Part shown: piece by piece, positions 1 to 8,348 of the stretch
Position numbering within the stretch: the first letter of the stretch is position 1
How the letters are laid out: every line of letters begins with the position of its first letter
DNA from: Flavivirga aquimarina
GTDB lineage: Bacteria > Bacteroidota > Bacteroidia > Flavobacteriales > Flavobacteriaceae
Assembly (NCBI RefSeq): GCF_030540835.1
Contig: NZ_JAUOEK010000063.1
Coordinates: 56,891 to 120,890 of the forward strand
Direction of reading: 5' to 3'
DNA: 64,000 nt
Translations under genes and position numbers: made by a program
The notes under the pieces: generated by a model
The model's database searches: none
What the model was told of the DNA's origin: nothing
Seen by the model: only the letters and a program-made list of their open reading frames with translations

Positions 1-1047
1 GAAAGAAAAAGAATTCATTCTATCTTTTAGATAAGATTTACTTATTAATGTATCTCCCGGGATGTTAACAAAATCGGGATCTCCTAAATAAAAGCTTCTA
101 TCTGCATATGCACGGCGTTCTGCTTCTGTTATAATCTGAATCGATTTAACCGAGTTGTGTCCAAATTTATCTAAATCATAAGGTTCAATCATAAGCATTA
201 TTTGTGCTAAGCAAATACCTCCACTGGAAGGCGGTGACATAGATATAATTTTTAAATCATCATACATAAATGTAGTTGGAGTACGCCATTTAACAGTATA
301 ATTTGCTAAATCTTCTTCGGTTATAATACCACCATTTTCTTGAACAAACTTTGCCAGTTTTTTAGCGGTTTCACCTGTGTAAAATTCATTTTTTCCATAT
401 TGTAAAATACGTTCCAGTGTTTTTGCTAGTACCGGATACTTTATGGTATCACCGGTTTTCCATTTTTTACTAAATAGAATGGAATCTTTATTAGCTTTTA
501 AGAAAAGTGGCTGGTATTTTTTTATCCTGGCCTCTTGCTTCTTTGTTACTATTATGCCTTTGTAAGCCAGATTAATTGATGGGTTTATAATATCTTCTAT
601 AGGCAGGCTTCCAAATTTTTCATGAACAGCAAAAATGCCAGCTACAGACCCGGGTACGCCAACTGCCATACCTCCTAAGGTGCTTTTTTCGGGTATAACA
701 TCCCCATTTTCATCTAGGTACATATCTTTTGTAGCTTCTAATGGTGCTTTTTCTCTATAATCGAGTGCTCCAATGTCGCCATTAGATTTTCGGTAAACCA
801 TAAAACCACCACCACCTATGTTTCCGGCATATGGATAAGCGACAGCTAAGGCCAATTGTGTTGCTGCCATAGCATCAAAAGCATTGCCTCCTTTTTTAAG
901 AATATCACTGCCAATTTTTGAAGCTTCTGCCCGTGCAGAAACTACCATAGCATGTTTGGTTATTAAACCAATTTTTTTAGGCTCAGTGGTTTTTTTGCAA
1001 GAAACAAAAAGGAGAAATAAGAAGATAGCGTATTGGAGTTGTTTCAT
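1..1047 (-). CDS. ggt: gamma-glutamyltransferase, C-terminus cut by window edge
   Basis: Translation from the ATG at 1047 gives a lipoprotein-type signal (FLLFVSCKK) followed by typical gamma-glutamyltranspeptidase heavy-chain sequence: GGNAFDAM, GNIGGGGFMVY, LDYREKAP and SPPSSGGICLAQ. The enzyme would cleave the gamma-glutamyl bond of glutathione in the periplasm after autoprocessing. The processing threonine and the small subunit lie beyond position 1, so activity cannot be judged. Its start overlaps the end of the upstream ACP phosphodiesterase gene by 4 bp, so the two are probably co-transcribed. Confidence 0.9.
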   Translation of the reverse strand, partial: MKQLQYAIFLFLLFVSCKKTTEPKKIGLITKHAMVVSARAEASKIGSDILKKGGNAFDAMAATQLALAVAYPYAGNIGGGGFMVYRKSNGDIGALDYREKAPLEATKDMYLDENGDVIPEKSTLGGMAVGVPGSVAGIFAVHEKFGSLPIEDIINPSINLAYKGIIVTKKQEARIKKYQPLFLKANKDSILFSKKWKTGDTIKYPVLAKTLERILQYGKNEFYTGETAKKLAKFVQENGGIITEEDLANYTVKWRTPTTFMYDDLKIISMSPPSSGGICLAQIMLMIEPYDLDKFGHNSVKSIQIITEAERRAYADRSFYLGDPDFVNIPGDTLISKSYLKDRMNSFSF

Positions 1048-1643
1048 AATATATCCTCATTTAGTGTTTTAAGTTTTTGTTTAGAAAAGGCAATCAATTC
1101 ATTAAAAAATACTGTAAATTCATTTTCAAATTCCTTATAAAATGCTTCAAGTTCAACTATGGCTTCGTCCATTCCAGATCTATTTTTAGTTCTTCTGTTC
1201 ATACCATCTAAAACTCTGGAAATACCATTGATGGATGCGTAACTTAAAAGCCAGTTATCTGCTATCATATACGGCATCATTTTTTGTATTCGTAGCGGGA
1301 GTATATTATAATGAGCTTCTAAGGAATCGTAAAAAGTATCTACATATGTCTCTAATGGTACGGTACTATATTTGTTCCAGTTTTTAGCAAGAAAATGGTC
1401 GTAAAGAATATCTACAATGATACCTGAGTAATGTCCGTATTTTTCGTGTAATCTTTTAGTACTTAATCTAACTGTTTTGTGGGCATCTGTATAGGTGTCT
1501 ATATTTCGATGTAATAAAATACCAATTTGAATGTCTTTAGGGTATTTTTTATAATCTTTTCCTTTAATCCCATCGGCAATAAAATTGCCAATAGTTATCA
1601 AGTCATTTTCTCCAGAGAGATAAATGTGTGCTAAGTAATTCAT
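1044..1643 (-). CDS. acyl carrier protein phosphodiesterase family protein
   Basis: A 199-residue protein starting MNYLAHIYLSG and containing GNFIADGIKG, LHRNIDTYTD and DILYDHFLAKNW, the histidine and aspartate motifs of the AcpH/DUF479 family. Members are proposed to remove 4'-phosphopantetheine from ACP. The length matches the family (about 190-200). It is translationally coupled (4-bp overlap) to ggt and divergent from glmM, with an 82-bp spacer between them. Assignment to the family is firm. The in vivo substrate is inferred from E. coli AcpH. Confidence 0.85.
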   Translation of the reverse strand: MNYLAHIYLSGENDLITIGNFIADGIKGKDYKKYPKDIQIGILLHRNIDTYTDAHKTVRLSTKRLHEKYGHYSGIIVDILYDHFLAKNWNKYSTVPLETYVDTFYDSLEAHYNILPLRIQKMMPYMIADNWLLSYASINGISRVLDGMNRRTKNRSGMDEAIVELEAFYKEFENEFTVFFNELIAFSKQKLKTLNEDIL

Positions 1644-1690
1644 TTGTGAAATTTACGAATTCTGATTTACGAATTCCAACTTTGTAATTG

Positions 1691-1698
1691 TATATTTG
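1691..1698 (+). promoter_or_regulatory. -7 element of glmM promoter
   Basis: TATATTTG fits the Bacteroidota -7 consensus TANNTTTG and sits 28 bp before the glmM start codon. No good TTTG -33 box is visible at the expected distance. A tandem TTTACGAATTC repeat lies just upstream. Confidence 0.45.
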
Positions 1699-1725
1699 CA
1701 TTTTTAATATTGAAACTAAATAAAT

Positions 1726-3120
1726 ATGACACTTATAAAATCAATTTCAGGAATTAGAGGAACCATTGGAGGGCAAGTTGGCGAAAACCTAACACCCATT
1801 GATGCTGTAAAGTTTGCTGCTGCTTATGGTACTTGGTTAAAACAGCACAGAGAAAAAGAAAATTACCGCGTAGTTGTTGGTAGAGATGCTCGTATTTCTG
1901 GAAAAATGATTCAAGATTTAGTAATGAATACATTGGTAGGTTTGGGAATTCATGTTATTGATTTAGGGTTATCTACAACACCTACGGTAGAAGTTGCCGT
2001 ACCTATGGAACATGCAGATGGAGGTATTATATTAACGGCAAGTCACAATCCAAAACAGTGGAATGCCTTAAAGTTGTTAAATGAAAAAGGCGAGTTTTTA
2101 GATGCTGTTGAAGGGGCAAAAATTTTAGAATTAGCAGAAAGCAATACCATGAATTTTGCAGATGTTGATAGCCTAGGAAAAATAACGAAGAACAAAGCAT
2201 ATATAGACTTACATATCATAGAAGTTTTAGACTTACCATTAGTAACCGTAAAACCTATTGAAGCTGCACGTTTTAGGGTTGTGGTAGATGGCGTGAATTC
2301 TACAGGAGGTATTGCTATTCCACTACTTTTAGAACGTTTAGGGGTAGATGTTATAAAATTATACTGTGAACCTAATGGGCATTTCCCTCATAACCCGGAG
2401 CCTTTAAAAGAGCATTTAACAGATTTGTCTGATGCTGTAAAGAAACATAAAGCTGATTTTGGAATTGTAGTAGACCCAGATGTGGATCGTTTGGCGTTTA
2501 TGGATGAAAACGGAGAGATGTTTGGAGAAGAGTACACCTTGGTAGCTTGTGCTGATTATGTATTGAGTAGAACCCCAGGAAATACTGTTAGTAATATGAG
2601 TTCTACAAGAGCCTTAAGAGATGTTACTGAGAAGTATGGCGGAACTTATGAAGCAAGTGCTGTTGGCGAGGTGAATGTTGTAAAGCTTATGAAAAAGAAT
2701 AAGGTTGTTATTGGAGGTGAAGGTAATGGAGGTATTATTTATCCGGAGTCTCATTATGGTCGTGATGCCTTGGTGGGAGTTGCTTTATTTTTGAGTTTGC
2801 TAGCTGATAAAAATATAAGTGTTAGTGAACTTAGAAAAACATATCCTAATTACTTTATGAGTAAAAAGAAGATTGAATTAACGCCAGATTTAGATGTTGA
2901 CGGTATTTTAAAAGCCATGGAAGAGCGTTATCAAAATGAGCAAATAACAACTATAGATGGTGTTAAAATAGACTTTCCTGAAAGTTGGGCTCACTTACGT
3001 AAAAGTAATACTGAACCTATTATTAGAATTTATACAGAAGCAAAATCGCAACAAGAAGCAGATACTTTAGCTGATAAGTTTATTGAGGAGATAGGCCATG
3101 TTGCCAATGCCTTAGTTTAA
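1726..3120 (+). CDS. glmM: phosphoglucosamine mutase
   Basis: A 464-residue alpha-D-phosphohexomutase. The phosphoserine loop reads TASHNPKQWNALK (residues about 104-116), the metal-binding loop DPDVDRLAF (about 242-250), the sugar-binding loop GEGNGG and the phosphate-binding loop RKSNTEPIIRIY near the C-terminus. It interconverts glucosamine-6-P and glucosamine-1-P for UDP-GlcNAc synthesis. The N-terminus SISGIRGTIGG is typical. All catalytic motifs are present and the length is normal. A phosphomannomutase or phosphoglucomutase role cannot be excluded, but Bacteroidota orthologues with this sequence pattern are usually called GlmM. Confidence 0.9.
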   Translation: MTLIKSISGIRGTIGGQVGENLTPIDAVKFAAAYGTWLKQHREKENYRVVVGRDARISGKMIQDLVMNTLVGLGIHVIDLGLSTTPTVEVAVPMEHADGGIILTASHNPKQWNALKLLNEKGEFLDAVEGAKILELAESNTMNFADVDSLGKITKNKAYIDLHIIEVLDLPLVTVKPIEAARFRVVVDGVNSTGGIAIPLLLERLGVDVIKLYCEPNGHFPHNPEPLKEHLTDLSDAVKKHKADFGIVVDPDVDRLAFMDENGEMFGEEYTLVACADYVLSRTPGNTVSNMSSTRALRDVTEKYGGTYEASAVGEVNVVKLMKKNKVVIGGEGNGGIIYPESHYGRDALVGVALFLSLLADKNISVSELRKTYPNYFMSKKKIELTPDLDVDGILKAMEERYQNEQITTIDGVKIDFPESWAHLRKSNTEPIIRIYTEAKSQQEADTLADKFIEEIGHVANALV

Positions 3121-3122
3121 CA

Positions 3123-3311
3123 ATGTATCCGTATCATAACAAAATAAAGCAGCGTATAAATAATAACGAATTGGTTAGATATGAATATGTGGAGAAATAC
3201 AAAAATATAGCACCTTGCTTATTATTATATTTTAATACGGAACCAAAAATAAGACCAATCCGAGAGCATCGCTTTGAAGTATATGAAGCTCTTTTTAAGA
3301 GTTTATTATAA
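3123..3311 (+). CDS. small protein following glmM
   Basis: A 62-residue basic protein beginning 2 bp after the glmM stop codon, so it is probably translated from the same mRNA. It has no signal peptide or membrane segment. Aromatic and charged stretches (YEYVEKYKNIAPCLLLYFNT and RPIREHRFEVYE) suggest a folded small domain rather than a random reading frame. No function is recognised. Codon use looks coding, and the tight spacing supports it being real. Confidence 0.6.
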   Translation: MYPYHNKIKQRINNNELVRYEYVEKYKNIAPCLLLYFNTEPKIRPIREHRFEVYEALFKSLL

Positions 3312-3502
3312 AATAAGGAGTCGATTTATAATCAGTATCCATGATTATTATTTTAATAAACTGTTTTTAGTTATTTGTTATTTAGATATTTAACGGCAGG
3401 GCATGATATTAAGTTAAGGCTGAAATGTCAGTCTGAGACCCGTGTTAAAATTTAACTAGCGTAAGCAATGACGTAGTCGAAATGATAGTTTCATTGTCCT
3501 CC

Positions 3503-3562
3503 TGAGCGCAGTCGAAGGACTTGTTAGTTATTACCTTTAAAGCGTTTCGACTGCGCTCGAGG
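3503..3562. repeat. inverted TCGACTGCGCTCGA-type intergenic repeat
   Basis: TGAGCGCAGTCGAA at 3503-3516 and its inverted counterpart TTCGACTGCGCTCGA at 3546-3560 face each other. The same core recurs near 29371, 31121 and 31171, always between genes. The 314-bp gap 3312-3625 between the convergent glmM-side gene and the TPR gene otherwise shows only further imperfect inverted pieces (TCTGAGACC at 3432 and GGTCTCAGG at 3599) and no ORF. Confidence 0.7.
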
Positions 3563-3625
3563 AGACATTACGTCATTATTCCGCTTGAGAATTTTTTTGG
3601 TCTCAGGTCTCAAAATAACAATTAA

Positions 3626-5686
3626 TTACTCCCTAAAAACAGGCTTATCAAACAAATACCATTTAAAGCGTACACCAATTTCTGTAAATGTAAAACCTGC
3701 AGCAGTAGCAGACGCTATGTTACTGCGTGTACCAAATATATTCGCCAAACAACGTTTTGAAAATTTATAGCCTAGTTTTCCTTGTACGCGGTAAGTACTT
3801 TGACTTTTATCATTTTCAATAAATTGTAACCCGGTGGCAGCGGTTAATTCGTAAAACCATTCGTTTGGTTTGGTGATGGCTTCATTTTTAATCAGGTTTA
3901 TAAAAATTTCACCAGCATTAAAAGTAGACGGGCTAAAATAAATAGTAGGTACTTGATTTTTAAACGTAATGTATTGGTAGTTTAAACCTGCTTTTAATGC
4001 TGGTTTGCTTAAAATGTTATAATATAACGATGTGAATAATAAATTTCTGGTGTTATCGTCGTTTTGAGATGTATAAAAATACTGTGTAAACCATCCCAAG
4101 TTAAAATTAGTACTAACATTATAATTGGCATACAAATGATTCATCACAATTTCTCTGTCTAATAAATCGGCATTAAAGCTTTGAATCTCTCGTTTGTAAC
4201 CAATATCTAGAACTTGTAATTTAAAAGGTCTTATATTAAAAGAGATATCGGTTAATAATTGTGTGTAATTATCAGTTTCAACTTTTGCTGACGTAATACC
4301 TCCTGTTCCCTTAAATGTAATATTGGGTAATAACTGATAGCTTAGGCCTAAAGAAACATTGTTGGATGTCGCTTTGTTATCGGTTATCGAGTTACTTGTC
4401 GTTCTATAACCGTAATTTGCTAGCCATTTAAATTTGGTGGAGGTTGGAAATTCTAAATTGATCTGAAAAGAAAGGGCTTCATTATCACCATTATCGAACG
4501 TATAAGACCCTTTTGTTTCTATAAAAGGTGTAAAACTTGTATTTAAATCTTTTATAAAGTTAGTAGCATCTTTTTGTTTGTCGTAAAACTTTAACGTGTT
4601 TTCTGCCGATGCATAGGCACCTTTATAAACTCCTAAAGCTTTCAAAGCATTAGCTTTTCCTAAGTTACCATCAAACGATGTACTATCATTTTTTAAAATA
4701 CGATTGTAATCCGCAATACTCTTATTAAAATCACTTTTATAAATATTTAGAGTGGCACGTAAGGCTAATATCCAATTTTCGTTGGGGTGTTTAGTAATTA
4801 ATTCATCTATTAAAATTTGTGCGTTTTTATACTTTTTATTCCAGATTAAAGCCTGTATATAGCGTTCTTTAGTTTGGTTTATTAAAGTGGAGTCTTTAGT
4901 ATTAGAAATCCTATTATAAGCTTGTTTACTTATTTTTAGAGCGTCTTTTTCTTTGCCTCCTAAATGCGATACTAAAGCGAGTCCGTTTAATGAAATTAAT
5001 TGGTTTTTGGGTTCAGATCCAATTGTTTGGTATGTTTTTTTAGCTTTTTCAAGTTGATTTGAAATAAGATACACATTAGCAAGGTTCAATAGAGTTTCTT
5101 TATCATTTTCAAAAAGTGACAAGTTTTCTTTAAGAAGTGTTTCTGCTTTATCATAATTCTGTTGCTGTTGGTTTTGGTATGCATAGCCTAAATAGATATA
5201 CTTTTTAGAAATTAAGGCATTAGGGTTTCCGGGTAATACTTCTAAAGCTTTATTTACATTAATTAATGCTTCATCATATATTTTAAGATTGGATAGGGTG
5301 TTGGCATACCCTAAGAGAGCAGCGAAACTTTGGTTGTTTTCTTTAATAAGCCCTTCGTAGTAGTGCTTTGCATCAGGATAATTTTTACCCCAAAGTAAAG
5401 ATTCAGCATAATTTAACTTGATTTCAAAATCGTTAGGGAAAATAGTCAACAATTCTGTAAAAACAGACACGGCTTTTTCGGCATGTCCATTTAAACCAAT
5501 AGCACGTCCGTAACATAATTTTGCTGTTTTGTTTTCTGGATAATCTTTTAAAATAGTTTCAAAAAAGGATTCTGCAGCTTTATAATTACCGGTTTCTAGT
5601 AAGCTAAAACCTTCTTGCATGTTTTGAGAAATACTTAATGTGCTAATAAACAATAGTATAATGGTAAAATGTAATTTATAATTCAT
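3626..5686 (-). CDS. TPR protein with C-terminal outer-membrane beta-barrel
   Basis: A 686-residue exported protein with signal peptide MNYKLHFTIILLFISTLSIS. From about 25 to 390 it is built of TPR units, for example ALLEKGNYKAAESFFE-like, SLLWGKNYPDAKHYYEGL and PGNPNALISKKYIYLGYAY-type helices. From about 405 to 686 alternating hydrophobic and polar strands (SFQINLEFP, WLANYGYRTT, NVSLGLSYQL, LGYKFSKRCL) and the terminal aromatic region look like a YaiO-type outer-membrane barrel. TPR plus barrel in one chain is the layout of polysaccharide export porins (PelB, BcsC, PgaA). It is divergent from the STAS genes and probably forms the outer-membrane exit of the adjoining polysaccharide system. 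The export role is inferred from context. Confidence 0.75.
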   Translation of the reverse strand: MNYKLHFTIILLFISTLSISQNMQEGFSLLETGNYKAAESFFETILKDYPENKTAKLCYGRAIGLNGHAEKAVSVFTELLTIFPNDFEIKLNYAESLLWGKNYPDAKHYYEGLIKENNQSFAALLGYANTLSNLKIYDEALINVNKALEVLPGNPNALISKKYIYLGYAYQNQQQQNYDKAETLLKENLSLFENDKETLLNLANVYLISNQLEKAKKTYQTIGSEPKNQLISLNGLALVSHLGGKEKDALKISKQAYNRISNTKDSTLINQTKERYIQALIWNKKYKNAQILIDELITKHPNENWILALRATLNIYKSDFNKSIADYNRILKNDSTSFDGNLGKANALKALGVYKGAYASAENTLKFYDKQKDATNFIKDLNTSFTPFIETKGSYTFDNGDNEALSFQINLEFPTSTKFKWLANYGYRTTSNSITDNKATSNNVSLGLSYQLLPNITFKGTGGITSAKVETDNYTQLLTDISFNIRPFKLQVLDIGYKREIQSFNADLLDREIVMNHLYANYNVSTNFNLGWFTQYFYTSQNDDNTRNLLFTSLYYNILSKPALKAGLNYQYITFKNQVPTIYFSPSTFNAGEIFINLIKNEAITKPNEWFYELTAATGLQFIENDKSQSTYRVQGKLGYKFSKRCLANIFGTRSNIASATAAGFTFTEIGVRFKWYLFDKPVFRE

Positions 5687-5725
5687 GAGCGATTTTTAAT
5701 ACGCGCAAGTTAAGCAATAGATTTC

Positions 5726-5745
5726 AACCATTCGTCTACAGTAAA
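5726..5745 (+). promoter_or_regulatory. candidate LytTR-type regulator site, copy 1
   Basis: AACCATTCGTCTACAGTAAA occurs here, between the divergent TPR/barrel gene and the first STAS gene, and identically at 6743-6762. Variants occur at 20751-20766 and 20784-20800. The ACCATTCGTC part resembles the AlgR (LytTR domain) consensus ACCGTTCGTC. Confidence 0.55.
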
Positions 5746-5838
5746 CAGTAATTCACCGAATTTTCCTACTTTAATAAAAATTCTATTCCTATATTGGGAA
5801 TTGTTAACCCCAATTAATATGAATTTAAACCAAAAATT

Positions 5839-6117
5839 ATGGCACTTAAAATTACTGAAGAAAACGGAACATTTTTATTAGAAGGAGTTATTAACGCTAC
5901 TACGGCAACTAACTTCAAGAATCATTTAGAATCTATTTTTAATGAGCATGAAACATTAACCATAGATATTGAAAATGTAACTAAAATCGATGTCAAAGGT
6001 ATGCAAACTATAAGAGCTCTTTATAGTAATGCTTTAACTCTTAATAAACCATTTTATATTATTGGTACTGGTTGCAAAGAAATCTATGATGATTTTGCGT
6101 TAATAAATGCAGCTTAG
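5839..6117 (+). CDS. STAS domain protein 1
   Basis: A 92-residue single-domain protein. LTIDIENVTKIDVKGMQTIRALY matches the STAS strand-loop-helix core, and the C-terminus FYIIGTGCKEIYDDF completes the domain. In SpoIIAA/RsbV the residue after the core aspartate is a phosphorylated serine. Here the loop reads DVKG, so classical anti-sigma-type phosphorylation is unlikely. It is followed by a second STAS gene after 33 bp, and both lie upstream of glycosyltransferases. A scaffold or switch role in polysaccharide synthesis is inferred. Confidence 0.8.
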   Translation: MALKITEENGTFLLEGVINATTATNFKNHLESIFNEHETLTIDIENVTKIDVKGMQTIRALYSNALTLNKPFYIIGTGCKEIYDDFALINAA

Positions 6118-6150
6118 TTTTATATTAAGTATCCCCAAATCTATAATATT

Positions 6151-6459
6151 ATGAATTTTGAAATAATAAACAATAAGGGTGTTTTCGAAATACACGGTGA
6201 TTTCACGCACGCACATAGTAACCAAGTTGCTAATTACTTTAATAAGCTGTTAGATAGGTATTATGAGATTGTAATTTGTCTTAAACAAGTTACATGTATG
6301 GATGAGACAGCAATGAATGTCATGCATTTTATTTCAGCTAAAGCAAAAAGAAGAAGTAAGGTGTTATTTGTTTTAGGTGAGGATAATAAAAGTATTAACA
6401 GACAATTAAATAGCTCTAACTTGAATACCATTTTTAATAATGACTATAATAACAAATAA
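6151..6459 (+). CDS. STAS domain protein 2
   Basis: A 102-residue single STAS-like domain: EIHGDFTHAHSNQVANYFN at the start, the core IVICLKQVTCMDETAMNVM, then KAKRRSKVLFVLGEDN. The loop after the core aspartate is DETA, again lacking the usual phosphoserine and with Glu in its place. It is co-directional with STAS 1 and ends 52 bp before a strong terminator, so the pair forms its own short operon. Confidence 0.75.
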   Translation: MNFEIINNKGVFEIHGDFTHAHSNQVANYFNKLLDRYYEIVICLKQVTCMDETAMNVMHFISAKAKRRSKVLFVLGEDNKSINRQLNSSNLNTIFNNDYNNK

Positions 6460-6511
6460 ATTAAAGAAAAGCCCCTTTTGAAAGCCTATTTGTAGTAGTG
6501 TTTTGGTTACC

Positions 6512-6556
6512 CGATCGAGAATTATTTATAATGAATTAATTCTCGATCGTTTTTTT
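6512..6556 (+). terminator. rho-independent terminator of the STAS operon
   Basis: A perfect 13-bp stem, CGATCGAGAATTA (6512-6524) with TAATTCTCGATCG (6537-6549), has a 12-nt loop and seven Ts at 6550-6556. The rest of the 461-bp gap 6460-6920 is AT-rich, without an ORF, and holds the second LytTR-like site. Confidence 0.92.
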
Positions 6557-6742
6557 GTGCATATACATCATTCAAACTAACATAAATTTTTCTTACCCAT
6601 AGCTCATCTTAATTACTTTCGGTTTCACCTTTTATTTAAAAATATCACCTTCACCAATTGTTACTATTTTTTTCAATCAAAAAGCTTATACTGCTTTATT
6701 CTTTTAGTAAAAGATTCTTTTCAGGCTTAATCTAAAACAAAT

Positions 6743-6762
6743 AACCATTCGTCTACAGTAAA
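6743..6762 (+). promoter_or_regulatory. candidate LytTR-type regulator site, copy 2
   Basis: An exact second copy of AACCATTCGTCTACAGTAAA, 158 bp before the first GT4 gene. Twenty identical bases in two intergenic regions a kilobase apart are unlikely by chance and suggest a common regulator. Confidence 0.55.
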
Positions 6763-6920
6763 TGTTGACCTACCTATAATCAGCTCTTTTTCAGTTTTAA
6801 AATTCTCAAATTTATACTATATAAAAAAGAAACAATTTACGATATAAGATGTATCACTATTGATTTCACGACTTTATAGAAAGATTAAAAAGATTTTAAA
6901 ACCCCATTAAAAATATACTT

Positions 6921-8138
6921 ATGAAACTAGCAATTGTAACAGCGTATCCGCCAAGTAAGGTCACATTAAATGAATATGCGTACCACTTAGTGAAACATTT
7001 CAGACAAAGAGAAGGTGTTAAAGAAATCGTATTATTAACAGATAGGATTAAAGGTGAAAAAGATATTGAATTTACTGAAACCGGGTGTAAAATAACCGTA
7101 AGAGAATGCTGGGCTTTTAACAGCTATAAAAATATTTTTAGTGTGACTAAAGCTATTAATGAAACGAAACCAGATTCTGTATTATTTAATTTAGATTTTA
7201 CAAAGTTTGGAGATAAAAAAGTTGCTACAGCTTTAAGTTTAATGCTGCCATTGGTATGTAAGCTAAAAAAGATACCAAATATTGTATTGTTACATAATAT
7301 TTTAGAAACAGTAGATTTAGAAAGTGTGGGATTTAAGAGCAATTATAAATGGATACAAAGAATTTATGGGTTTATTGGAAGAACTTTTACCCGATTAATT
7401 CTTAAAGCTGATGTGGTTGTAGTAACCATGAAAAAATATGTAGCCATTTTAGAAGAGAAGTATCAAGCCAAAAATGTAAAAATGATTCCGCATGGTACGT
7501 TTGAAATTCTGGAAGAACCAGCCTATAAGGTGCCATTAAAACCATTTAAGGTATTGGCTTTTGGAAAGTTTGGAACATATAAAAAAGTAGAATCATTAAT
7601 AGAAGCTATTGAAAAGATAAGAAAGTTTTCAAATTTAAATTTAGAAATTGTAATAGCAGGTACAGATAGTCCCAATGCTCTCGGATATTTGGAGTCTGTA
7701 AAAGAAAAATATAACCATGTAAATGGGCTAACTTTTACTGGCTATGTTAAAGAACAGGATGTTCCAAGGTTATTTAAAGAGAGTGCTTTGGTAGTATTTC
7801 CTTATATGTCTACAGCTGGAAGTTCTGGAGTATTACACCAGGCGGGAAGCTACGGTAAAGCTGTTGTTATGCCTAATTTAGGAGATTTAACCCTTTTAGC
7901 AAAAGAACAAGGATACAGAGGTGAATTTTTCGACCTAGATTGTGTATATAGTTTAGCTTTAGCATTGCAAAAAATTCTTGAAAATAATGCGTATCGGGTT
8001 GAATTAGAGCGCGCCAATTACAAAGCAGCAACTGCTTATTCAATGTCTAGAATTACCAATATGTATTTAAATACATTTCAATCCATAATTTTAAAAAAGG
8101 AAAAAGAAAAATTACAGCAGGAACAGGTTATTGCTTAA
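6921..8138 (+). CDS. family 4 glycosyltransferase, paralogue A
   Basis: A 405-residue GT-B enzyme of GT4 type. The N-terminal domain opens with KLAIVTAYPPSKVTLNEYA. The sugar-nucleotide domain contains KVLAFGKFGTYKK, EIVIAGTD, LTFTGYV and the donor-binding segment VVFPYMSTAGSSGVLHQAG, with Glu of the usual EX7E motif not obvious. No membrane segment was seen, so it is probably cytoplasmic at the membrane face. A close paralogue lies at 11121-12326. The two flank the flippase and the receiver-GT2 gene, so both probably build the same repeat unit or polymer. It is a PelF-like candidate, but the donor sugar is unknown. Confidence 0.85.
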   Translation: MKLAIVTAYPPSKVTLNEYAYHLVKHFRQREGVKEIVLLTDRIKGEKDIEFTETGCKITVRECWAFNSYKNIFSVTKAINETKPDSVLFNLDFTKFGDKKVATALSLMLPLVCKLKKIPNIVLLHNILETVDLESVGFKSNYKWIQRIYGFIGRTFTRLILKADVVVVTMKKYVAILEEKYQAKNVKMIPHGTFEILEEPAYKVPLKPFKVLAFGKFGTYKKVESLIEAIEKIRKFSNLNLEIVIAGTDSPNALGYLESVKEKYNHVNGLTFTGYVKEQDVPRLFKESALVVFPYMSTAGSSGVLHQAGSYGKAVVMPNLGDLTLLAKEQGYRGEFFDLDCVYSLALALQKILENNAYRVELERANYKAATAYSMSRITNMYLNTFQSIILKKEKEKLQQEQVIA

Positions 8139-8276
8139 AAATATAAGAACGTACCCTTTTTTGCCCCAATTATATAAAAGGTGTATTCTAACTGCAGAGT
8201 AGGATACATATTAATTCTAATGGGTTTAGTCTCTCCATTTTGGTACGTATATCCAAAATGTTAGACCCGTTTATAT

Positions 8277-8304
8277 CAAAGAAGTCGTAAAAACGACTTC
8301 TTTG
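8277..8304. terminator. bidirectional hairpin between convergent genes
   Basis: CAAAGAAGTCGT (8277-8288) pairs perfectly with ACGACTTCTTTG (8293-8304) around an AAAA loop. It lies between the GT4 gene and the convergent receiver-GT2 gene. The T-run is short on either side, so termination is likely but not certain. Confidence 0.65.
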
Positions 8305-8348
8305 GCTATTATATAGAGTTGTAAATGCGATTATAATTTTTTACTGTA

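Noticed and set aside
884..1072. 62-residue plus-strand reading frame
   Set aside because: It is the antisense shadow of the ggt gene and lacks coding character.
3585..3770. 61-residue plus-strand reading frame next to the TPR gene
   Set aside because: It largely overlaps the end of the TPR/barrel gene on the opposite strand, with no homology.
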